From assembly GCA_950022655.1 (NCBI GenBank), contig OX465583.1, forward strand, positions 36,607,360-36,671,359: 64,000 nt of DNA, in the 5' to 3' direction. Below the pieces are notes generated by a model, which did not search any database, was not told the DNA's origin, and saw nothing but the letters and a program-made list of their open reading frames with translations. Source of the stretch: Alentia gelatinosa. Lineage: Eukaryota > Annelida > Polychaeta > Phyllodocida > Polynoidae. The stretch's first letter is position 1, and each line of letters starts with the position of its first letter. The translations under genes and the position numbers were made by a program. Shown here in pieces: positions 11,313-23,897 of the stretch.

Positions 11313-12572
11313 TCCAAGAAATAGTCCTATAAGCTGCTCCACAATACTACCATATACTGGTATCATAATCCCTCACTGGAATAGCATTCAAGAGCAATTA
11401 ATTTACCCCTATGAAAAAGCATTTAGTTCACAGGGACGTTTTTCAATGTAGGATTTTTCAAGAAAAATCACATTGAAACCCTCCAACCCTTTGTCATTGG
11501 TAGATAATGTAATATCGGTATGCGTCTTGCTAAACATTGCTGATGAGAGTATTCTGAATTTGTTATACAGGACAAGATGCACATGATTCCTCTACAGGGC
11601 AAGCCCTGCAACATGCTGGGTGAGGGAAACCCTACCAGTGAGGAGAGACTGGTCGAGTCATGGTACAGGCTTGCCACCTGGTGGAGACGGTGTGAAACAA
11701 ATGCTTCCTCAACAGGAATGGTTTGCTATCCATCCATTATAGGCAAACTTTAAAGTGATCAGAGATTGGTACGCTCAAAATATAGCAGGAACAAATCAGT
11801 TTGGTTCCTTTTGCTTCTTTTATCTATCTTTCATAAATATCATGGGTATATTTAGCGACTTCGTAGAGTCCGAGTTAAGGGGAAAATATTGAAAAAAAAA
11901 TGAAATTATGGGCTGCCTATTGCTGGGTTCGAACACCCGACACTCGCATTGCCAGGGAAACACCCTGCCAACTACTCCTAAAAATCAGATGCTCTAATAG
12001 GGTCAAATACTTAGGCTGTTGCTGGGTGGAGGGAATCAGCGGAGTTTTGAAAGTGGGACGACCAGCGAAAGTTGAGATCTCATTGGTTTCTCACGAGAAA
12101 AGTAGATAAGTAAACTACACAACTAGATATTGATTTCGGCATGGCTCGAAATAAATCATAAGAGAAAAGATATTTCTGCCAATAGATCTACAAAAAAGAA
12201 GAACAGATTCTAATATTTTCCTCCACGAGATTCTCACTCTGGTGGCCCCTCACTCTCCAAGCCTAAGTCTGGTTCACTCTGTCCTTATGTGATGGCAGAA
12301 GTCCAAGCAGATACTACCAGAATCGTAGTTTTTTAGATATAGTAGGTAATAAGTATCATGGATATATTTGAAATGCATATTTTCACTTATCTCTAGAAGA
12401 CCCTCTCCCCTAGTTTATTTACGATTTATGGCATTTTCCTTGGTGAAGTTCAGGTCAAATATGATAATTATGTATAATTGATCATGTTTGTATCATTTTA
12501 AAACAATGGCCTCACTTGAACATAGAGCCCTATGAAGTCCATGACAAAAGTCTCAATTATGCTTTTTTAGAA
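11313..12572 (+). repeat. Satellite unit 10 (type D)
   Basis: 1,260 bp. Type D marks are GGGTGAGGGAAACCC, ATCATGGGTAT, CAACTACTCCTAAAAATC, TATGTGATGGC, TTTGAAATGC and CCCCTAGTTT. It matches units 18, 25 and 30. Confidence 0.97.
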
Positions 12573-13833
12573 TCCAAGAAATAGTCCTATAAGCTGCTCC
12601 ACAATACTACCATATACTGTTATCATAATCCCTCGATTGAATAGCATTCAAGAACAATTAATTTACCTCTATGGAAAAGCATTTAGTTCACAGGGACGTT
12701 TTTCAATGTAGGATTTTTCAAGAAAAATCACATTGAAACCCTCCAACCCTTTGTCATTGGTAGATAATGTAATATCGGTATGCGTCTTGCTAAACATTGC
12801 TGATGAGAGTATTCTGAATTTGTTATACAGGACTTGTAAGATGCACATGATTCCTCTACAGGGCAAGCCCTGCAACATGCTGTGTAGGGAACCCTACCAG
12901 TGAGGAGAGACTGGTCGAGTCATGGTACAGGCTTGCCACCTGGTGGAGACGGTGTGAAACAAATGCTTCCTCAACAGGAATGGTTTGCTATCCATCCATT
13001 ATAGGCAAACTTTAAAGTGATCAGAGATTGGTACGCTCAAAATATAGCAGGAACAAATCAGTTTGGTTCCTTTTGCTTCTTTTATCTATCTTTCATAATT
13101 ATCATGGATATATTTAGCGACTTCGTCGAGACCGAGGTAAGGGGAGAATATTGAAAAAAAATGAAATTATGGGCTGCCTATTGCTGGTTTCGAACACATG
13201 ACACTCGCATTGCCAGAGAAACACCCTGCCCACTACTCCACAAAGTCAGATGCTCTAATAGGGTCAAATACTTAGGCTGTTGCTGGGTGGAGGGAATCAG
13301 CGGAGTTTTGAAAGTGGGGTGACCAGCAAAAGTTGAGATCTCATTGGTTTCTCACGAGAAAAGTAGATAAGAAAACTACACTACTAAACATTGATTTCGG
13401 CATGGCTCGAAATAAATCATAAGAGAAAAGATATTTCTGCCAATAGATCTACAAAAAAGAAGAACAGATTCTAATATTTTCCTCCACGAGATTCTCACTC
13501 TGGTGGCCCCTCACTCTCCAAGCCTAAGTCTGGTTCACTCTGTCCTTATGTGCGGGCAGAAGTCCAAGCAGATACTACCAGAATCGTAGTTTTTTAGATA
13601 TAGTAGGTAATAAGTATCATGGATATATTTGACATGCATATTTTCACTTATCTCTAGAAGACCCTCTCCCCCAGTTTATTTACGATTTATGGCATTTTCC
13701 TTGGTGAAGTTCAGGTCAAATATGATAATTATGTATAATTGATCATGTTTGTATCATTTTAAAACAATGGCCTCACTTGAACATAGAGCCCTATGAAGTC
13801 CATGACAAAAGTCTCAATTATGCTTTTTTAGAA
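12573..13833 (+). repeat. Satellite unit 11 (type E)
   Basis: 1,261 bp. Type E marks are ACTGTTATC, CCCTCGATTG, AAGAACAATT, CTATGGAAAAGC and GGACTTGTAAG, where most units have GGACAAG. It also has CATAATTATC and GGGGTGACC, whose TGA closes the 69-codon frame. Confidence 0.97.
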
Positions 13834-15091
13834 TCCAAGAAATAGTCCTATAAGCTGCTCCACAATACTACCATATACTGATATCATAATCCCTCACTGG
13901 AATAGCATTCAAGAGCAATTAATTTACCTCTATGAAAAAGCATTTAGTTCACAGGGACGTTTTTCAATGTAAGATTTTTCAAGAAAAATCACATTGAAAC
14001 CCTCCAACCCTTTGTCATTGGTAGATAATGTAATATCGGTATGTGTCTTGCTAAACATTGCTGATGAGAGTATTCTGAATTTGTTTTACAGGACAAGATG
14101 CACATGATTCCTCTACAGGGCAAGCCCTGCAACATGCTGTGTAGGGAACCCTACCAGTGAGGAGAGACTGGTCGAGTCATGGTACAGGCTTGCCACCTGG
14201 TGGAGACGGTGTGAAACAAATGCTTCCTCAACAGGAATGGTTTGCTATCCATCCATTATAGGCAAACTTTAAAGTGATCAGAGATTGGTACGCTCAAAAT
14301 ATAGCAGGAACAAATCAGTTTGGTTCCTTTTGCTTCTTTTATCTATCTTTCATAAATATCATGGATATATTTAGCGACTTCGTAGAGTCCGAGTTAAGGG
14401 GAGAATATTGAAAAAAAAATGAAATTATGGGCTGCCTATTGCTGGTTTCCAACACATGACACTCGCATTGCCAGAGAAACACCCTGCCCACTACTCCACA
14501 AAGTCAGATGCTCTAATAGGGTCAAATACTTAGGCTGTTGCTTGGTGGAGGAAATCAGCGGAGTTTTGAAAGTGGGGCGACCAGCGAAAGTTGAGATCTC
14601 ATTGGTTTCTCACGAGAAAAGTAGATAAGTAAACTACACAACTAGACATTGATTTCGGCATGGCTCGAAATAAATCATAAGAGAAAAGATATTTCTGCCA
14701 ATAGATCTACAAAAAAGAAGAACAGATTCTAATATTTTCCTCCACGAGATTCTCACTCTCGTGGCCCCTCACTCTCCAAGCCTAAGTATGGTTCACTCTG
14801 TCCTTATGTGTGGGCAGAAGTCCAAGCAGATACTACCAGAATCGTAGTTTTTTAGATATAGTAGGTAATAAGTATCATGGATATATTTGACATGCATATT
14901 TTCACTTATCTCTAGAAGACCCTCTCCCCCAGTTTATTTACGATTTATGGCATTTTCCTTGGTGAAGTTCAGGTCAAATATGATAATTATGTATAATTGA
15001 TCATGTTTGTATCATTTTAAAACAATGGCCTCACTTGAACATAGTGCCCTATGAAGTCCATGACAAAAGTCTCAATTATGCTTTTTTAGAA
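13834..15091 (+). repeat. Satellite unit 12 (type F)
   Basis: 1,258 bp. Marks are ATGTAAGATTT, TTGCTTGGTGGAGGAAAT, CTCTCGTGG, AAGTATGGTTC and TAGTGCCC. It is the apparent source type for the rear of unit 19. Confidence 0.97.
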
Positions 15092-16348
15092 TCCAAGAAA
15101 TAGTCCTATAAGCTGCTCCACAATACTACCATATACTGATATCATAATCCCTCACTGGAATAGCATTCAAGAGCAATTAATTTACCTCTATGAAAAAGCA
15201 TTTAGTTCACAGGGACGTTTTTCAATGTAGGATTTTTCAAGAAAAATCACATTGAAACCCTCCAACCCTTTGTCATTGGTAGATAATGTAATATCGGTAT
15301 GTGTCTTGCTAAATATTGCTGATGAGAGTATTCTGAATTTGTTATACAGGACAAGATGCACATGATTCCTCTACAGGGCAAGCCCTGCAACATGCTGTGT
15401 AGGGAACCCTACCAGTGAGGAGAGACTGGTCGAGTCATCGTACAGGCTTGCCACCTGGTGGAGACGGTGTGAAACAAATGCTTCCTCAACAGGAATGGTT
15501 TGCTATCCATCCATTATAGGCAAACTTTAAAGTGATCAGAGATTGGTACGCTCAAAATATAGCAGGAACAAATCAGTTTGGTTCCTTTCGCTTCTTTTAA
15601 CTATCTTTCATAAATATCATAGATATATTTAGCGACTTCGTCGGGTCCGAGTTAAGGGGAGAATATGGAAAAAAAATGAAATTATTGGCTGCCTATTGCT
15701 GGTTTCCAACACATGACACTCGCATTGCCAGAGAAACACCCTGCCCACTACTCCACAAAGTCAGATGCTCTAATAGGGTCAAATACTTAGGCTGTTGCTG
15801 GGTGGAGGGAATCAGCGGAGTTTTGAAAGTGGGGCGACCAGCGAAAGTTGAGATCTCATTGGTTTCTCACGAGAAAAGTAGATAAGTAAACTACACAACT
15901 AGACATTGATTTCGGCATGGCTCGAAATAAATCATAAGAGAAAAGATATTTCTGCCAATAGATCTACAAAAAAGAAGAACAGATTCTAATATTTTCCTCC
16001 ACGAGATTCTCACTCTGGTGGCCCCTCACTCTCCAAGCCTAAGTCTGGTTCACTCTGTCCTTATGTGATGGCAGAAGTCCAAGCAGATACTACCAGAATC
16101 GTAGTTTTTTAGATATAGTAGGTAATAAGTATCATGGATATATTTGAAATGCATATTTTCACTTATCTCTAGAAGACCCTCTCCCCCAGTTTATTTACGA
16201 TTTATGGCATTTTCCTTGGTGAAGTTCAGGTCAAATATGATAATTATGTATAATTGATCATGTTTGTATCATTTTAAAACAATGGCCTCACTTGAACATA
16301 GTGCCCTATGAAGTCCATGACAAAAGTCTCAATTATGCTTTTTTAGAA
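15092..16348 (+). repeat. Satellite unit 13
   Basis: 1,257 bp. Unusual marks are CGCTTCTTTTAACTA, ATCATAGATAT, GTCGGGTCCGAGTT, AATATGGAAA and ATTATTGGCTGCC. GTCGGGTCCGAGTT and AATATGGAAA recur only in unit 38, to the right of the retrotransposon. Confidence 0.97.
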
Positions 16349-17608
16349 TCCAAGAAATAGTCCTATAAGCTGCTCCACAATACTACCATATACTGATATC
16401 ATAATCCCTCACTGGAATAGCATTCAAGAGCAATTAATTTACCTCTATGAAAAAGCATTTAGTTCACAGGGACGTTTTTCAATGTAGGATTTTTCAAGAA
16501 AAATCACATTGAAACCCTCCAACCCTTTGTCATTGGTAGATAATGTAATATCGGTATGCGTCTTGCTAAACATTGCTGATGAGAGTATTCTGAATTTGTT
16601 TTACAGGACAAGATGCACATGATTCCTCTACAGGGCAAGCCCTGCAACATGCTGTGTAGGGAACCCTACCGGTGAGGAGAGACTGGTCGAGTCATGGTAC
16701 AGGCTTGCCACCTGGTGGAGACGGTGTGAAACAAATGCTTCCTCAACAGGAATGGTTTGCTATCCATCCATTATAGGCAAACTTTAAAGTGATCAGAGAT
16801 TGGTACGCTCAAAATATAGCAGGAACAAATCAGTTTGGTTCCTTTTGCTTCTTTTATCTATCTTTCATAAATATCATGGATATATTTAGCGACTTCGTAG
16901 AGTCCGAGTTAAGGGGAGAATATTGAAAAAAAAAAATGAAATTATGGGCTGCCTATTGCTGGTTTCCAACACATGACACTCGCATTGCCAGAGAAACACC
17001 CTGCCCACTACTCCACAAAGTCAGATGCTCTAATAGGGTCAAATACTTAGGCTGTTGCTGGGTGGAGGGAATCAGCGGAGTTTTGAAAGTGGGGCGACCA
17101 GCAAAAGTTGAGATCTCATTGGTTTCTCACGAGAAAAGTAGATAAGAAAACTACACAACTAGACATTGATTTCGGCATGGCTCGAAATAAATCATAAGAG
17201 AAAAGATATTTCTGCCAATAGATCTACAAAAAAGAAGAACAGATTCTAATATTTTCCTCCACGAGATTCTCACTCTGGTGGCCCCTCACTCTCCAAGCCT
17301 AAGTCTGGTTCACTCTGTCCTTATGTGCGGGCAGAAGTCCAAGCAGATACTACCAGAATCGTAGTTTTTTAGATATAGTAGGTAATAAGTATTATGGATA
17401 TATTTGACATGCATATTTTCACTTATCTCTAGAAGACCCTCTCCCCCAGTTTATTTACGATTCATGGCATTTTCCTTGGTGAAGTTCAGGTCAAATATGA
17501 TAATTATGTATAATTGATCATGTTTGTATCATTTTAAAACAATGGCCTCACTTGAACATAGAGCCCTATGAAGTCCATGACAAAAGTCTCAATTATGCTT
17601 TTTTAGAA
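16349..17608 (+). repeat. Satellite unit 14
   Basis: 1,260 bp, lengthened by an A-run of about 11 near 16926. It carries TATGCGTCTTGC and TTTTACAGG, and the private change ACCGGTGAGG inside one of the inverted repeats. Confidence 0.97.
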
Positions 17609-18865
17609 TCCAAGAAATAGTCCTATAAGCTGCTCCACAATACTACCATATACTGATATCATAATCCCTCACTGGAATAGCATTCAAGAGCAATTAATTT
17701 ACCTCTATGAAAAAGCATTTAGTTTACAGGGACCTTTTTCAATGTAGGATTTTTCAAGGAAAATCACATTGAAACCCTCCAACCCTTTGTCATTGGTAGA
17801 TAATGTAATATCGGTATGCGTCTTGCTAAACATTGCTGATGAGAATATTCTGAATTTGTTTTACAGGACAAGATGCACATGATTCCTCTACAGGGCAAGC
17901 CCTGCAACATGCTGTGTAGGGAACCCTACCAGTGAGGAGAGACTGGTCGAGTCATGGTACAGGCTTGCCACCTGGTGGAGACGGTGTGAAACAAATGCTT
18001 CCTCAACAGGAATGGTTTGCTATCCATCCATTATAGGCAAACTTTAAAGTGATCAGAGATTGGTACGCTCAAAATATAGCAGGAACAAATCAGTTTGGTT
18101 CCTTTTGCTTCTTTTATCTATCTTTCATAAATATCATGGATATATTTAGCGACTTCGTAGAGTCCGAGTTAAGGGGAGAATATTGAAAATAAATGAAATT
18201 ATGGGCTGCCTATTGCTGGTTTCCAACACATGACACTCGCATTGCCAGAGAAACACCCTGCCCACTACTCCACAAAGTCAGATGCTCTAATAGGGTCAAA
18301 TACTTAGGCTGTTGCTGGGTGGAGGGAATCAGCGGAGTTTTGAAAGTGGGGCGACCAGCAAAAGTTGAGATCTCATTGGTTTCTCACGAGAAAAGTAGAT
18401 AAGAAAACTACACAACTAGACATTGATTTCGGCATGGCTCGAAATAAATCATAAGAGAAAAGATATTTCTGCCAATAGATCTACAAAAAAGAAGAACAGA
18501 TTCTAATATTTTCCTCCACGAGATTCTCACTCTGGTGGCCCCTCACTCTCTAAGCCTAAGTCTGGTTCACTCTGTCCTTATGTGCGGGCAGAAGTCCAAG
18601 CAGATACTACCAGAATCGTAGTTTTTTAGATATAGTAGGTAATAAGTATCATGGATATATTTGACATGCATATTTTCACTTATCTCTAGAAGACCCTCTC
18701 CCCCAGTTTATTTACGATTCATGGCATTTTCCTTGGTGAAGTTCAGGTCAAATATGATAATTATGTATAATTGATCATGTTTGTATCATTTTAAAACAAT
18801 GGCCTCACTTGAACATAGAGCCCTATGAAGTCCATGACAAAAGTCTCAATTATGCTTTTTTAGAA
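17609..18865 (+). repeat. Satellite unit 15 (type A)
   Basis: 1,257 bp. It has all type A marks, including TAGTTTACAGGGACC and the AAAATAAATG tail, with the private change GATGAGAATATTC. Confidence 0.97.
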
Positions 18866-20123
18866 TCCAAGAAATAGTCCTATAAGCTGCTCCACAATAC
18901 TACCATATACTGATATCATAATCCCTCACTGGAATAGCATTCAAGAGCAATTAATTTACCTCTATGAAAAAGCATTTAGTTCACAGGGACCTTTTTCAAT
19001 GTAGGATTTTTCAAGGAAAATCACATTGAAACCCTCCAACCCTTTGTCATTGGTAGATAATGTAATATCGGTATGCGTCTTGCTAAACATTGCTGATGAG
19101 AGTATTCTGAATTTGTTTTACAGGACAAGATGCACATGATTCCTCTACAGGGCAAGCCCTGCAACATGCTGTGTAGGGAACCCTACCAGTGAGGAGAGAC
19201 TGGTCGAGTCATGGTACAGGCTTGCCACCTGGTGGAGACGGTGTGAAACAAATGCTTCCTCAACAGGAATGGTTTGCTATCCATCCATTATAGGCAAACT
19301 TTAAAGTGATCAGAGATTGGTATGCTCAAAATATAGCAGGAACAAATCAGTTTGGTTCCTTTTGCTTCTTTTATCTATCTTTCATAAATATCATGGATAT
19401 ATTTAGCGACTTCGTCGAGACCGAGTTAAGGGGAGAATATTGAAAAAAAAATGAAATTATGGGCTGCCTATTGCTGGTTTCCAACACATGACACTCGCAT
19501 TGCCAGAGAAACACCCTGCCCACTACTCCACAAAGTCAGATGCTCTAATAGGGTCAAATACTTAGGCTGTTGCTGGGTGGAGGGAATCAGCGGAGTTTTG
19601 GAAGTGGGGTGACAAGCAAAAGTTGAGATCTCATTGGCTTCTCACGAGAAAAGTAGATAAGAAAACTACACAACTAGACATTGATTTCGGCATGGCTCGA
19701 AATAAATCATAAGAGAAAAGATATTTCTGCCAATAGATCTACAAAAAAGAAGAACAGATTCTAATATTTTCCTCCACGAGATTCTCACTCTGGTGGCCCC
19801 TCACTCTCCAAGCCTAAGTCTGGTTCACTCTGTCCTTATGTGATGGCAGAAGTCCAAGCAGATACTACCAGAATCGAATTTTTTTAGATATAGTAGGTAA
19901 TAAGTATCATGGATATATTTGACATGCATATTTTCACTTATCTCTAGAAGACCCTCTCCCCCAGTTTATTTACGATTTATGGCATTTTCCTTGGTGAAGT
20001 TCAGGTCAAATATGATAATTATGTATAATTGATCATGTTTGTATCATTTTAAAACAATGGCCTCACTTGAACATAGAACCCTATGAAGTCCATGACAAAA
20101 GTCTCAATTATGCTTTTTTAGAA
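18866..20123 (+). repeat. Satellite unit 16 (type B)
   Basis: 1,258 bp. It has the type B marks plus TATGTGATGGC and the private AATCGAATTTTTTTAG. It lies 10,063 bp from unit 8, in register with the eight-unit repeat. Confidence 0.97.
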
Positions 20124-21375
20124 TCCAAGAAATAGTCCTATAAGCTGCTCCACAATACTACCATATACTGGTATCATAATCCCTCACTGGAATAGCATTC
20201 AAGAGCAATTAATTTACCCCTATGAAAAAGCATTTAGTTCACAGGGACGTTTTTCAATGTAGGATTTTTCAAGAAAAATCACATTGAAACCCTCCAACCC
20301 TTTGTCATTGGTAGATAATGTAATATCGGTATGTGTCTTGCTAAATATTGCTGATGAGAGTATTCTGAATTTGTTATACAGGACAAGATGCACATGATTC
20401 CTCTACAGGGCAAGCCCTGCAACATGCTGTGTAGGGAACCCTACCAGTGAGGAGAGACTGGTCGAGTCATCGTACAGGCTTGCCACCTGGTGGAGACGGT
20501 GTGAAACAAATGCTTCCTCAACAGGAATGGTTTGCTATCCATCCATTATAGGCAAACTTTAAAGTGATCAGAGATTGGTACGCTCAAAATATAGCAGGAA
20601 CAAATCAGTTTGGGTCCTTTTGCTTCTTTTATCTATCTTTCATAAATATCATGGATATATTTAGCGACTTCGTCGAGTCCGAGGTAAGGGGAGAATATTG
20701 AAAAAAAATGAAAGGCTGCCTATTGCTGGGTTCGAACACCCGACACTCGCATTGCCAGAGAAACACCCTGCCCACTACTCCACAAAGTCAGATGCTCTAA
20801 TAGGGTCAAATACTTAGGCTGTTGCTGGGTGGAGGGAATCAGCGGAGTTTTGGAAGTGGGGTGACAAGCGAAAGTTGAGATCTCATTGGTTTCTCACGAG
20901 AAAAGTAGATAAGAAAACTACACAACTAGACATTGATTTCGGCATGGCTCGAAATAAATCATAAGAGAAAAGATATTTCTGCCAATAGATCTACAAAAAA
21001 GAAGAACAGATTCTAATATTTTCCTCCACGAGATTCTCACTCTGGTGGCCCCTCACTCTCCAAGCCTAAGTCTGGTTCACTCTGTCCTTATGTGCGGGCA
21101 GAAGTCCAAGCAGATACTACCAGAATCGTAGTTTTTTAGATATAGTAGGTAATAAGTATCATGGATATATTTGACATGCATATTTTCACTTATCTCTAGA
21201 AGACCCTCTCCCCCAGTTTATTTACGATTTATGGCATTTTCCTTGGTGAAGTTCAGGTCAAATATGATAATTATGTATAATTGATCATGTTTGTATCATT
21301 TTAAAACAATGGCCTCACTTGAACATAGAGCCCTATGAAGTCCATGACAAAAGTCTCAATTATGCTTTTTTAGAA
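20124..21375 (+). repeat. Satellite unit 17 (type C)
   Basis: 1,252 bp. It has the same 6-bp deletion and GGGTTCGAACACCCGAC as unit 9, exactly 10,063 bp downstream. Confidence 0.97.
20718..20789 (-). ncRNA. tRNA-like segment (in unit 17)
   Basis: Same arrangement as in unit 9: B-box core TTCGAAC within GGGTTCGAACACCC, an A-box match 44 nt away, and an A8 run at 20701-20708 that reads as T8 on the minus strand. Confidence 0.42.
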
Positions 21376-22635
21376 TCCAAGAAATAGTCCTATAAGCTGC
21401 TCCACAATACTACCATATACTGGTATCATAATCCCTCACTGGAATAGCATTCAAGAGCAATTAATTTACCTCTATGAAAAAGCATTTAGTTCACAGGGAC
21501 GTTTTTCAATGTAGGATTTTTCAAGAAAAATCACATTGAAACCCTCCAACCCTTTGTCATTGGTAGATAATGTAATATCGGTATGCGTCTTGCTAAACAT
21601 TGCTGATGAGAGTATTCTGAATTTGTTATACAGGACAAGATGCACATGATTCCTCTACAGGGCAAGCCCTGCAACATGCTGGGTGAGGGAAACCCTACCA
21701 GTGAGGAGAGACTGGTCGAGTCATGGTACAGGCTTGCCACCTGGTGGAGACGGTGTGAAACAAATGCTTCCTCAACAGGAATGGTTTGCTATCCATCCAT
21801 TATAGGCAAACTTTAAAGTGATCAGAGATTGGTACGCTCAAAATATAGCAGGAACAAATCAGTTTGGTTCCTTTTGCTTCTTTTATCTATCTTTCATAAA
21901 TATCATGGGTATATTTAGCGACTTCGTAGAGTCCGAGTTAAGGGGAGAATATTGAAAAAAAAATGAAATTATGGGCTGCCTATTGCTGGGTTCGAACACC
22001 CGACACTCGCATTGCCAGGGAAACACCCTGCCAACTACTCCTAAAAATCAGATGCTCTAATAGGGTCAAATACTTAGGCTGTTGCTGGGTGGAGGGAATC
22101 AGCGGAGTTTTGAAAGTGGGGCGACCAGCGAAAGTTGAGATCTCATTGGTTTCTCACGAGAAAAGTAGATAAGTAAACTACACAACTAGATATTGATTTC
22201 GGCATGGCTCGAAATAAATCATAAGAGAAAAGATATTTCTGCCAATAGATCTACAAAAAAGAAGAACAGATTCTAATATTTTCCTCCACGAGATTCTCAC
22301 TCTGGTGGCCCCTCACTCTCCAAGCCTAAGTCTGGTTCACTCTGTCCTTATGTGATGGCAGAAGTCCAAGCAGATACTACCAGAATCGTAGTTTTTTAGA
22401 TATAGTAGGTAATAAGTATCATGGATATATTTGAAATGCATATTTTCACTTATCTCTAGAAGACCCTCTCCCCTAGTTTATTTACGATTTATGGCATTTT
22501 CCTTGGTGAAGTTCAGGTCAAATATGATAATTATGTATAATTGATCATGTTTGTATCATTTTAAAACAATGGCCTCACTTGAACATAGAGCCCTATGAAG
22601 TCCATGACAAAAGTCTCAATTATGCTTTTTTAGAA
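21376..22635 (+). repeat. Satellite unit 18 (type D)
   Basis: 1,260 bp. It matches unit 10 at a distance of 10,063 bp, including GGGTGAGGGAAACCC and CTCCTAAAAATC. It has TTACCTCTATG where unit 10 has TTACCCCTATG. Confidence 0.97.
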
Positions 22636-23897
22636 TCCAAGAAATAGTCCTATAAGCTGCTCCACAATACTACCATATACTGTTATCATAATCCCTCGAT
22701 TGAATAGCATTCAAGAACAATTAATTTACCTCTATGGAAAAGCATTTAGTTCACAGGGACGTTTTTCAATGTAGGATTTTTCAAGAAAAATCACATTGAA
22801 ACCCTCCAACCCTTTGTCATTGGTAGATAATGTAATATCGGTATGCGTCTTGCTAAACATTGCTGATGAGAGTATTCTGAATTTGTTATACAGGACTTGT
22901 AAGATGCACATGATTCCTCTACAGGGCAAGCCCTGCAACATGCTGTGTAGGGAACCCTACCAGTGAGGAGAGACTGGTCGAGTCATGGTACAGGCTTGCC
23001 ACCTGGTGGAGACGGTGTGAAACAAATGCTTCCTCAACAGGAATGGTTTGCTATCCATCCATTATAGGCAAACTTTAAAGTGATCAGAGATTGGTACGCT
23101 CAAAATATAGCAGGAACAAATCAGTTTGGGTCCTTTTGCTTCTTTTATCTATCTTTCATAAATATCATGGATATATTTAGCGACTTCGTAGAGTCCGAGT
23201 TAAGGGGAGAATATTGAAAAAAAAATGAAATTATGGGCTGCCTATTGCTGGTTTCCAACACATGACACTCGCATTGCCAGAGAAACACCCTGCCCACTAC
23301 TCCACAAAGTCAGATGCTCTAATAGGGTCAAATACTTAGGCTGTTGCTTGGTGGAGGGAATCAGCGGAGTTTTGAAAGTGGGGCGACCAGCGAAAGTTGA
23401 GATCTCATTGGTTTCTCACGAGAAAAGTAGATAAGTAAACTACACAACTAGACATTGATTTCGGCATGGCTCGAAATAAATCATAAAAGAAAAGATATTT
23501 CTGCCAATAGATCTACAAAAAAGAAGAACAGATTCTAATATTTTCCTCCACGAGATTCTCACTCTCGTGGCCCCTCACTCTCCAAGCCTAAGTATGGTTC
23601 ACTCTGTCCTTATGTGTGGGCAGAAGTCCAAGCAGATACTACCAGAATCGTAGTTTTTTAGATATAGTAGGTAATAAGTATCATGGATATATTTGACATG
23701 CATATTTTCACTTATCTCTAGAAGACCCTCTCCCCCAGTTTATTTACGATTTATGGCATTTTCCTTGGTGAAGTTCAGGTCAAATATGATAATTATGTAT
23801 AATTGATCATGTTTGTATCATTTTAAAACAATGGCCTTACTTGAACATAGTGCCCTATGAAGTCCATGACAAAAGTCTCAATTATGCTTTTTTAGAA
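22636..23897 (+). repeat. Satellite unit 19 (hybrid of types E and F)
   Basis: 1,262 bp. The front is type E (ACTGTTATC, CCCTCGATTG, GGACTTGTAAG). From about 23180 on it is type F (GTAGAGTCCGAGTT, TTTCCAACACATG, CTTGGTGGAG, CTCTCGTGG, AAGTATGG, TAGTGCCC). Types E and F are separate adjacent units at 12573 and 13834, so this looks like a crossover product. Confidence 0.93.

Larger units (their letters stand above)
11313..21375 (+). repeat. Higher-order repeat, eight units, 10,063 bp
   Basis: Starts with a type D unit (10) and runs through types E, F, two untyped units, A, B and C to unit 17. The next type D unit (18) begins 10,063 bp later. Type A, B and C units are likewise offset by 10,063 bp (units 7/15, 8/16, 9/17). 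Confidence 0.88.
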
